Assembly: GCA_025526935.1 (NCBI GenBank)
Contig: JAHLKD010000009.1
Coordinates: 558,001-622,000 of the forward strand
Direction: 5' to 3'
Source: Cladochytrium replicatum
Lineage: Eukaryota; Chytridiomycota; Chytridiomycetes; Cladochytriales; Cladochytriaceae
Length of the DNA stretch: 64,000 nucleotides
Shown piece by piece: positions 55,601-64,000 of the stretch. The position numbers and the translations under genes were made by a program. The notes below the pieces were generated by a model. The model was not told where the DNA came from. It searched no databases and saw only the letters and a list, made by a program, of their open reading frames with translations. Within the stretch, counting starts at the first letter, position 1. Each line of letters begins with the position of its first letter.

Positions 55601-56148
55601 TGCTGCAATCTCGCCACCTTCGATCTTCCAAATGCAATCCGTGCACACGATCGCAGTCTTTCCTCAGATCCCATCAAATACCACAACCATGCAATCAAGA
55701 GCAGGATGATTGTAGTTGAATGAATTTTATTAGATCAAGTCTTGAAGAAGAACGCTCGGTGTGAATTGGGCACGCTGTGTGTTGATCCCAGTTGATGGGC
55801 ACATCATTCACTTCCTGAGACACGAAGCCACAAGCAGCCCATGGAACTCTGTTGAAGTGTAAAACATTAATTGCATGTTGAAAGCAGTGCAAGCATTCCG
55901 TCCTGTGTACAGTTGCGATGTTCGGCAGGAATTTATCTGCAGCAGTGGAGAGTTCACTGAAAGAAATCAAAGGCAGATGCAGTGCACAGAGTTCATCGAA
56001 CGCATCCCACACCAGTGGAAACTGATCGAGAGGTCCGTGGGTTGTTGCTGTTGTTGCTATGTATGGACGCACGAGGCTGAACTGGCACTATCAAGAGGGA
56101 GCAATTGTTCGGGACAGTGCGACCAATTCCTTCACTATCAAGCATACT

Positions 56149-56496
56149 CGTTGTGGTGACATGATGCCAGCAATATTCTTAATCTCCGTAAACTTTTTCT
56201 TGGCAAAAGCCAGGACGAATCCCAAGGAAGTATTGACACGTCCTTTTCTGGGGGATGTGAGATGAGCACCAGCTTTGACCATGCATTGGATGTCGTTTGC
56301 ATCTCTGTGTTCAGGCTGCATTCGTTGTGGTGACATGATGCCAGCAATATTCTTAATCTCCATAAACTTTTTCTTGGCAAAAGCCAGGACGAATCCCAAG
56401 GAAGTATCGACACGTCCTTTTCTGGGGGATGTGAGAAGAGCACCAGCTTTGACTATGCATTGGATGTCATTTGCAGCTCTGTGTTCGGGCTGCATT
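56149..56496. repeat. 174-bp tandem duplication
   Basis: Two head-to-tail copies (56149-56322, 56323-56496) differing at few positions. On the minus strand the unit is 58 codons and both copies stay in one frame (NDIQCMVKAGAHLTSPRKG..., GFVLAFAKKKF), so a protein repeat would result if the frame were translated. Confidence 0.9.
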
Positions 56497-57113
56497 GATG
56501 AAGGCAGAGCAAAGAGGTCTTGGTTTCTTGTGCGCTGCGCCATTCCCATATGGAGCATGCAACAGGCTCGCGGAAGTTGCCTATGACGTGTACCAACCTG
56601 GTTGTCCAGCTAAGAGGGAAAAAATCTGATTTTCCGATGTGGGAAAGAATGTTTCTTTTGCACATTTCAAGCCAAAAATGCAGCAAATGTCCTAAATGGC
56701 TTTCGGAGAGCTTTCCAAGTAGTCCTGGTGCCGGTGCTTCATCCAATCGAACGTGTTTAGCCACCAGGTCGGCAGTTCTGTCAAAGCGTCATATTCGATC
56801 ATCAGCAAACCGGGATATTCTTCTCGCATAAGCTTCTCCCATTATGCCGAAGTTCCCACCAGCTTGTCCTTTGCCACCCAATCGTTTTGATCTTCGGGCT
56901 CTGAAGAAAGGTTAAGGTCGCGTGTACACGTGACTGGCTTTGACACGAATTTTAAGGTGAGAAGAGCTTTCTGGACCAAATCATACTTCTGAGTTGAGCC
57001 TGTGTACCAACGGATAAGATAAAAGAACATCATTTTCGTGAATTTTCTGACTGTGGAGCGAAGTACGATCTGCGGTAGACCCATGATCCAATCAATTTTG
57101 GGCACCCCTACTA

Positions 57114-58916
57114 ATGTTCTCCAAAAGGGACGCCCGGATGAAGAACACCGACTGGGTATACGGAGCTCATTCTCGAAATTATAATGCAGCGATAGTAGAC
57201 TTTCTTCGAGCTCGAGAGTCGTTCAGCCCGTACGGACATGGCTGGTTGGGCTCGAGGAGTAAAACTCTGACCAACAGAGCACCAGGAATTGGAACTCGAC
57301 ATGGTCCAAGTCCACAGACTCTTAGAAGGGATAGCGGATTCGATGAGCCCAGAGAGCGTAGAAACCAAGATAACAACACACGGTCACCAAAGTGTCGAGT
57401 GAAGGAAATCGAAGATTCCCTAGCCGGGAATGGAGTTGTGTCAAAGGTTTTCGCTCAGAGCGTGAAAAGCTATCGCGAGATCGAGTATCTTCTTCCCAAC
57501 TATGACAAGATCTTTGCAGCAACCTGGCTCTCCGACAAGGAAATCATTCTTGGAACCAAATGCAACAACGTCCTTGTCCTCAATACCGGAACCGGAACCC
57601 GCGTGGAGATCCCTTCGCCTCGAACCCAAACCACGTCTCCCGGGACCAGATCCAGAGCCCTCGTCAACTCCTTCGCAAACCTCAGCCTGGATACAAGCAA
57701 CTCTGACTCGCAAGACGATGAGGAGTCTGTCGACGAACCCTCCGATACTCCCACCACCTCGGTCTCAATCCCCTCGCTCTCCACCTACAACCACTGCTCC
57801 GGCATCCACTCCATCGAAGTCAACCCGTCGCGCACCATGGTTGCAGTCGGCGCCGGCGAACCCACCGAGTTCATTCAGGTCTACGACCTCCCCACCTTCC
57901 GGCCCCTCGCCGTCCTCCGCGGACACACCGACATGGTTTTCTCCGTCGAGTGGGTCAACGACACCACCCTCGTCAGCGGATCCCGCGACACAACCGTCAA
58001 AATCTTCTCCATAGACCGCGAATCAGTCCTCGCGCGATCGCACGAACACGAAACTGCAGCAAACCCCCCGTGCCGCGTGCCCTCGGTGCCGTCCAGCATC
58101 AGCCCAGGACGGCCCTCGTACCTCCAGCAACTCAACCCTCTCCCGCAACCCGCCATACCGCACCGCGTCTCGGTCAAACACCACAGCTCGAAAGTTCGCG
58201 ACCTGCGCATGGACCGTCTCCGCTCGCAGTTCCTAACGCTGTCGACGGACGGGACAATTGCGCTGTGGGATGCGAGAGAGTGTAGAGTCGTGCAGAGCTC
58301 GCCGTTGATCTACTCGTCCGAGACTGTGTGTGTGGGTCTGGACGTTGAGACCAACTTTTACGCGATAGGCTCACAGTCCCACGTGTCGTTTTATGATCCG
58401 CGGGTCGGCGGGTCGGCGGGAGAAGGGATCGTGCATGTGTGCGATTCGTTGGATGAGGGATGGGGTGTTCGATGTGTGAGGTTTAGGGATGGAGTTGCGG
58501 TTGTTGGAGGTGGGCTTGGGCGATTGTCGTTTTACGACATGCGGATGCGAGCTTATCTGGAATGGACGCCGTTTACCACGGAGAGCAAGACTGTGCAGAC
58601 GAAGACAGTGACGGGGGAGGCATTGGATGTGCGTGATGAAACGTTGAGCAATTCGGGTATTGTTGAACCTGCGCCGAGACAAAGGGTGCCGCGACCAACA
58701 AATTACTTGAACACTGGAAAGGGGTGGCTGCTTAGAGATCCATTGTACCAGTCACATTTCAACGGGACGGATATCAGAAATGCCATATATGCAATTGCGT
58801 TTGAGGAGGATCTTGTCCGGGCGGGCACCAGGAGGGGTGGGGCTGGGGCTCGTTTGGCAGTTGCTGGTGGGCCATTGCAGTTGAATCTATGCGGATCTTA
58901 CTGTGGGGTTTTTTGA
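57114..58916 (+). CDS. DCAF12-like WD40 protein
   Basis: Single exon, 600 residues from ATG 57114 (MFSKRDARMKNTDWVYGAHS). The N-terminal 100 residues are poorly conserved and basic. From about residue 110 the blocks follow DCAF12 closely: LLPNYDKIFAATWLSDKEII, LGTKCNNVLVL, GIHSIEVNPSRTMVAVGAGE, LRGHTDMVFSVEWVNDTTLV, SGSRD, TLSTDGTIALWDARE, YAIGSQSHVSFYDPR, GGLGRLSFYDMRMRAYLE, YLNTGKGWLLRD, and the end VAGGPLQLNLCGSYCGVF. These form a WD40 propeller. DCAF12 is a substrate receptor of the CUL4-DDB1 ubiquitin ligase, which reads C-terminal acidic degrons. An inserted Ser/Pro linker near residues 160-220 is longer than in animals. Function in fungi is inferred. Confidence 0.9.
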   Translation: MFSKRDARMKNTDWVYGAHSRNYNAAIVDFLRARESFSPYGHGWLGSRSKTLTNRAPGIGTRHGPSPQTLRRDSGFDEPRERRNQDNNTRSPKCRVKEIEDSLAGNGVVSKVFAQSVKSYREIEYLLPNYDKIFAATWLSDKEIILGTKCNNVLVLNTGTGTRVEIPSPRTQTTSPGTRSRALVNSFANLSLDTSNSDSQDDEESVDEPSDTPTTSVSIPSLSTYNHCSGIHSIEVNPSRTMVAVGAGEPTEFIQVYDLPTFRPLAVLRGHTDMVFSVEWVNDTTLVSGSRDTTVKIFSIDRESVLARSHEHETAANPPCRVPSVPSSISPGRPSYLQQLNPLPQPAIPHRVSVKHHSSKVRDLRMDRLRSQFLTLSTDGTIALWDARECRVVQSSPLIYSSETVCVGLDVETNFYAIGSQSHVSFYDPRVGGSAGEGIVHVCDSLDEGWGVRCVRFRDGVAVVGGGLGRLSFYDMRMRAYLEWTPFTTESKTVQTKTVTGEALDVRDETLSNSGIVEPAPRQRVPRPTNYLNTGKGWLLRDPLYQSHFNGTDIRNAIYAIAFEEDLVRAGTRRGGAGARLAVAGGPLQLNLCGSYCGVF

Positions 58917-59870
58917 TCCATATTGGGCGAACCCAACGGATACATGTTAAGCTGGGATGACTATTTAATTGGCTAGACAGATTTTCACGACGATTCATTC
59001 AGGTTGAGCGAGACTTTCTCAATAATATAGCTTAGTATTTTGGTTATGCAAGTTGTCATAGCCCAATTAATATGGCTGACTGTTTTTCCAGGTTGTCGGC
59101 AAGTAGGCCTGATTGAATTTATCGAAACAAATCAATCTGGAATGAATCTGTTCATTTCCCGACATTTCCCTGTCATTATTGTCAAAGATATAAAAGATAT
59201 TAAGGAGAAGATGTTCTGAGTAGAGCGAAAGTGCGTTCCACACCAATTCGATCATGGTCAAGGGCACAGAGCAATGTGCTTCCGCCAAAAGTTTCAAGCT
59301 TCCGCGAAGGCATCAAACTCCATTGAACAACAAACCTCTCAGATACATATACATCTAGCAAATGTAGCAATTCACGCAAGAAGTCAAACCGTAGCTGTTC
59401 GCCCACCGTCCGGCCCAGTCAAACATTATGTCCCCACTATCTTTCCACCAAGTCACCACATCAACACTGCATTTACTGCGGGCATCTTTATATGAGCTCC
59501 ACTGCAAATCAAGTCCGCTCGATTTCCACCAATTCAGCACACGGATATGTCCTGCCCTGGTTCCACTAGGCGAGTACATTCAGCTCTCCCTCCATGAACG
59601 CATAGTCCATGCACTCCTGGGACCACTCAAACCAAAATCCGCTCGCGTTGACCCATCTGAGCGGAAGAACCCCAAAATATCAACTGATATTGACCACCAC
59701 TTTCGCTCGGTGTCACTTGCAAGCCAAGAAGCAACTTGACATTTGGTTTAACGCACTACTTTGGTCAATAATTAAGCACTTCGTGGTTGCATAATACTTG
59801 CACTTCTTTCTCATTTTATACATCACACGGGTAAAGAAGCACCTCACAAACTCAACCAAGCGTCTCACGC
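58917..59870. other. Convergent intergenic region
   Basis: 3' flanks of the WD40 gene (plus) and the proteasome gene (minus). Short frames on both strands look random. No RNA gene seen. Confidence 0.45.
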
Positions 59871-60884
59871 CTACGCAATGTTGGCAAGGTAGTCCTTGAT
59901 CTCTGCTGGACGTAGCCTACGGAACGTCCCAGTTTTCGTCGGCACGCCATGCGAGTTGATGGTAGTCTCCATAGTTGCTATGCCAATCTCCAAGGATGAA
60001 TCCGTCATTGCCCCCTCAAAGCCCTCCTTCAACGTCAGAATAGCGGTGTGAACCGCGTCTTCAATCTCCATTGACGAAGTGAATCTGAACAAATTCAAGG
60101 AGAACTTAGCAGAGAGCGACTCCCAATTGAGCTATTAATAAATTACCGCTTCTCAAGGAAAGTTTTTGCGTTGATCATGTTCTTCCCGATGGCAGTCGCC
60201 TTCCAAGCAAAGAACGATCCCGACGGGTCGATTTGGTACAACGCCGGTCCCGCCTCGTCGAATCCAGCCATCAACAGCGAAACTCCAAAAGGCCGGACAC
60301 CACTATGTAACCGCCACACTTATTAACCACCATTCACGCCATCAACCGGATTTCCAAACTGACCCGCTCTGTGTGAACTCCTGCATGATGCTCGCGACTT
60401 CCTTCACCAAAACCGAGGTCGGCGGCTCAACATTGTAGATGCGTTTGTACTCTTGCGCTGCCTTCCTCGCACGGTCGACGAGCACACGAGCGTCCGGTCC
60501 CATTCCAGAATACACGACTCCAATGTTGCTGCAAATCATCACCACCTTTTCGACAGTCGTGTCATCGACAAGAGCGGATCCAGTCTTCTTTTCAGTAGCG
60601 ATGACGACGCCATTGGTAGCTGAATTGACATTGAAACAGGATTAATCGAGTGTTAGGCGCAATTTGTCTCTGGCCGCTGAAAAATTCCACATTCCTCCCA
60701 CATACGTAATCTTCCCAATTCTTCACTTTCCTGCCATAATCATGTTGGTATTGAACGAGATTGCCCTACCTTTGATGCCGATGCTGGTGACACCCTGTGC
60801 GACAGCGTTCAAGGCGTATTCGATCTGCACCAGCTTTCCGGATGGCGAGAAGGTGGTCAATGAGAATGAATAGCGGTCTGCCAT
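59871..60884 (-). CDS. PSMA2: 20S proteasome subunit alpha-2
   Basis: Minus strand, four exons: 60884-60770, 60619-60364, 60302-60147 and 60084-59871. Introns are 150, 61 and 62 bp, all in frame; 246 residues (human 234). The start [20 protein letters not shown] followed by [18 protein letters not shown] is the alpha-subunit N-terminal helix and gate. [55 protein letters not shown] and [16 protein letters not shown] follow. The C-terminus [15 protein letters not shown] is characteristic of alpha-2 (yeast Pre8). It is a structural ring subunit of the 20S core in cytosol and nucleus. The exon 2/3 join restores QSGGVRPFG exactly, which supports the splice sites. The insertion near residues 220-232 ([15 protein letters not shown]) is longer than in animals. 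Confidence 0.95.
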
Positions 60885-62245
60885 TGCTTCTTAGAGTTGT
60901 TGATGATGACTTTTGATATCCTTGCTGAGAGGCTTTTGGTCGGTGCTGACGTTGGTTGCAACAAGGACGCGTACGAGAAAGGACTGTTAGAAAATAAGAT
61001 GATACATTTGTGATAACTCTATCGCAAAAACAGGCAGAACTGCAAAAGAGGGATGCACTCATGATCCACTTGATTGCGATCGAGAGTGATGACACTTAAG
61101 CGTGTATTGAAGGTGCTGAATACCGGCTCCAATTTTTGCAGAACCCGATTTGAATTGGTGGCAAACAGAGGGCAAACCTTGTTGCCGGGAGCAGATTGAA
61201 TGGAGGTATGGGAAATGCCCTAAAGTTTTTCCAGGTGCTGTGCTATAAGTGGTTCTAAAAAGGTACCCCACGTCCAGCTCTCTGGACGTCATATAAACTG
61301 ATTCCGCATCGACATGGAGAACGCATACCAGCATTGCATAAGTGGACAGTCCTTTGAATGGTAACACTCCGTTAGGAGTATACCCATCTTTGAGTAAGAG
61401 CGAGTATTAGTGGTTAAAGTCCAAGAAACTAAAGCTTACTCTTCCGCAAATCCCATGACACTCTCACTGTCATAACGCCTCTCAAATACTGAGGTCGATA
61501 CTGCTTTTGAAGATTTCAATAAAATACCCTGAGCGATAGTCCGTGGTTCAGCCATCGCGTCAGCCGGAAAGTGTGGTTCCTTATCAGCTGTCCAAACCCA
61601 CCTGGAGCTTCAAAAGCGACTTTTCCAATTCGGAAACAGCACCCACGTTCGCAGCAAGGATCGCGTCCTATCAGGTGGAGATAAGATCCAAGTTGATTTG
61701 CTGCCTGTTTGGTCACCTTGATCTGCTTCTTATACAACTAGTAGAACTGGTATTGTTTTCAAGAGCGATTCGTGATCTGAGTTAAAGTAATCGACGTGTT
61801 CTAAAGCGTTGGATATCGGAACTCAGACGTGATTGTCCCATTCCTGATCCAACAAGAGGCTTGGAGGTTTCATTCAACAAATTTAACGGTCAGAAAAAGT
61901 CGACCCTGATCGCAAGCTGCTGGCCGATATTGCAAGAGCTCGTAGAGGAAAACATTCTTTAATGAATTCGTGTCAGCACGGTGGAAAAGCAAAATTGCTG
62001 AGTCCAGCACAATTCGATCGAGCTGGAGAATTGATTATGTCGAACAATCGGCTTCATTCGCGCATCTTTCACATTCACTGAGAAGCTCAGACAATATCAT
62101 GTGAGAGAGACTTCAATATGATTGCTCTTAAAACGAAAACTGAAGACCCAATCAGAATCTGATTCAGCGCTTTTCCAAATATCACAGATTCAGTAAACTG
62201 TCTCCAAAGTGAGCGACCTCGAAGCCGTTCGTTGAATCGCAAACG
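60885..62245. other. Divergent intergenic region, 1.36 kb
   Basis: 5' flanks of the proteasome gene (minus) and the next gene (plus). Several short frames, none convincing. No RNA gene recognised. Confidence 0.45.
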
Positions 62246-63761
62246 ATGGGGTTCATAGTCGACGCCGTCAACACTATCGTCCCGAACCCGCTCAGACTCG
62301 ATGCGAAGGGCAAAACGCCCATGTATAGGATCGAAGAAGAGCTGGATGCGGCGGCATTGGCGGGAAACAAAGTTCGGGACATCATCAAATTTGCAATAAG
62401 AGGACAAAAATACGGACAAGGAAGCTACATGGAAATGGAACATGAGCAAAGATTGGATCAAGATGACCTGCCGCGGATGTCGGAATGGGTGGTGGAGGTG
62501 AAAGAGCCATCGAGTTCCAGGGCGACAACGGAGGGTCCATTTTTGAGTGTATATAGGCGCAGCGCCGTCGACAATGATTTAGAATCCCACTTATACTTCT
62601 ACACTCCAACCCCATCTCCAAAACAATCAGGTAAACAAAACAACACCGCCCAAAACATTTCCCCACAACCTCCATCCAAACCTCAAACCTAACAATCTCT
62701 CCCCACACCAAAAATAAACACCAGACCTTTCCAAAGTCGTCTCGTTCGCTGCCACCGAAGCCGCAACCATAACCTCCGACTCAGCCCACGCCCTCTCCCT
62801 CATCTTCCGCGTCTTCGTCCTCAAACCCACCGACTTTGTGTGCCACTCCACCATCGGCGTTTCTCCATTCGACTTTTTCCGTCCCTGGACCGTCGGCAAC
62901 CCGACCCTCCCGTTCCCACGACCCGAATTCCAACACTCCAACCCCGACTGGTTCGATGTCCCCCCGCCCGCGGAGGAATACATTTTCCGTCGCTGCACGA
63001 CCAAGAAACAGATCTCAACGCAAACCGATGATCTCAGTGGCGACATGGACTCTAAATGGTCTGGGATTGTGAAGGATACGGCCGGGGACAGTGCGTGTGC
63101 GGGGGAAGTTTGTGTGAAGGAGGCTGGGACGACACGGGAACCGTACTATCTCAAGAAGTTTGGCGACTGGTTTGATACTCGGATGGAGGCCGCGGGAACG
63201 CAGACCGACGTGAGTATCTCACGCTGGTACGATGCACGTGGTGCACTCAAGGAAGCACCAAAGATTTGGTGGGGCAAGGCCAAGGACGTTACAAAGAAGT
63301 TTTCGGGGACCCCGGTGGCGGGTGGGCTGTTGTATGGTCTTACGCTCGCAGCGACAATGTTGGGGGCAAGGGAGAAGTTTGATACGCTGGAAGAAGTCGT
63401 GAGGGAGAGGTTGGATTTGGCGCCGATTAGAGAACAAACGAATGACGAGAAGGTGATCGTGGCTAGAGAGTACAACCCGTTGAGGAAAACAAAAGCAAAG
63501 CCTGTTCAAAGGAATCTTGAGGAGGGGACGGACGGACTGGCTGAATCTCAGAGGACCACAGACAACGAAAGCCTTGTGGAAGCGATTAACAAGGAAGAAG
63601 TTCATGATTTGTCATGCTTGGCTAGTGAGACACCGGTTTCTGTGGGCCAGGAAACGGTACAGTCGGAGTCACCAATGAAACATTGGACTGCCACTGGCTC
63701 AAGCATGCCAGCTAGCTCTGCAAGCGAAGAGACTCTGTTCGACAGCGAGAGGCGGGATTAG
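62246..63761 (+). CDS. Conserved-looking hypothetical protein, unrecognised
   Basis: Two exons, 62246-62630 and 62725-63761, joined by a 94-bp GTAAAC...CAG intron in phase 1; 473 residues. It starts MGFIVDAVNTIVPNPLRLDA. The N-terminal part (EELDAAALAGNKVRDIIKFAIRG) looks helical. The segment following the splice (VVSFAATEAATITSDSAHALSLIFRVFVLKP) is mildly hydrophobic, and PVAGGLLYGLTLAATMLGA near residue 350 could be a membrane helix or buried helix. The C-terminal 100 residues are polar and disordered. No signal peptide or known motif was found. Good codon structure and a clean splice argue that it is real; function unknown. Confidence 0.65.
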
Positions 63762-64000
63762 AACGGACAGACCAACTTGCAGGTCGAGATTCCTATTACC
63801 TTAAACTGACAGTAAACCGACACGAAATTAACCCAAATCGCCCGAAGAATAATAAGCACGTAATCTGTAAATCAAAGTTCGCACACATCTTGGAACCGCC
63901 GTGCTGCCATTCGCCATCGTCCCATTGCGCACGTCAACCTCGCTTTTGGGGTTCTCCTCTTGCGGAAGTACAATAGATCGAGACAGTATGTGCGCTTCTT
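63762..64000. other. 3' flank, no feature seen
   Basis: Downstream of the last gene to the window end. No frame long enough to support a gene. Confidence 0.4.

Larger units (their letters stand above)
55209..57113. other. Decayed repeat region, no intact gene
   Basis: Holds the inverted hairpin array and a 174-bp tandem duplication, listed separately. Minus-strand open pieces at 57105-56842, 56764-56453, 56558-56091 and 56072-55695 look partly protein-like (for example SWTTRLVHVIGNFREPVAC). They could be remains of one minus-strand gene, but I recognise nothing and frames do not join cleanly. Confidence 0.4.

Overview
The window reads as nuclear DNA of a fungus. Genes carry short GT-AG introns (about 47-150 bp), and the first gene has the fungus-specific AreA GATA-like domain. 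Close homologues of DCAF12, PDP1 and MYCBP/FAP174 sit in the same 64 kb. MYCBP/FAP174 is usually tied to motile cilia, so a flagellated early-diverging (chytrid-type) fungus is the best guess. That is an inference and was not tested by phylogeny.

Layout. 1-1.85 kb: AreA-GATA-like domain protein. 1.85-4.25 kb: mostly non-coding, with one possible broken ORF. 4.28-18.5 kb: first transposon cluster (LINE-A, LINE-B, a truncated LINE-A, a LINE-C stub, a decayed coiled-coil gene and a hAT transposase pseudogene). 19.2-38.7 kb: dense housekeeping block. It holds a Crz1-like C2H2 factor, a METTL16-type protein lysine methyltransferase, Paf1, a Sel1-repeat protein, MYCBP, a PDP1-type PP2C phosphatase, a Myb/SANT protein, mitochondrial-type seryl-tRNA synthetase and eIF3h. 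38.7-41.3 kb: gene-poor, with a probable copia gag remnant. 41.34 kb: tRNA-Phe(GAA). 41.42-55.2 kb: second transposon cluster (LINE-A fragment, LINE-A, LINE-B, LINE-B stub, hAT remnant, a 2.56 kb element carrying the second coiled-coil gene). 55.2-57.1 kb: decayed repeats. 57.1-63.8 kb: DCAF12 homologue, proteasome alpha-2 and an unrecognised two-exon gene.

The two LINE families share one design: ORF1, then an overlapping ORF2 with APE endonuclease, reverse transcriptase and a C-terminal zinc knuckle. They are packed head to tail. All four LINE-A 3' ends run from poly(A) straight into a (TC)n tract, whatever lies beyond it, which suggests insertion at (TC)n tracts, including those at LINE 5' ends. 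LINE-B copy 1 has both ORFs open and could be active. LINE-A copy 4 and LINE-B copy 2 carry single-base indels, mostly in homopolymers, which may be decay or assembly error.

The least explained item is the element at 52.65-55.21 kb. It has 15-bp inverted ends and hairpin-like repeats, and encodes a long coiled-coil protein I do not recognise; a second, decayed copy of the gene lies at 15.5-16.7 kb, also beside hAT sequence.
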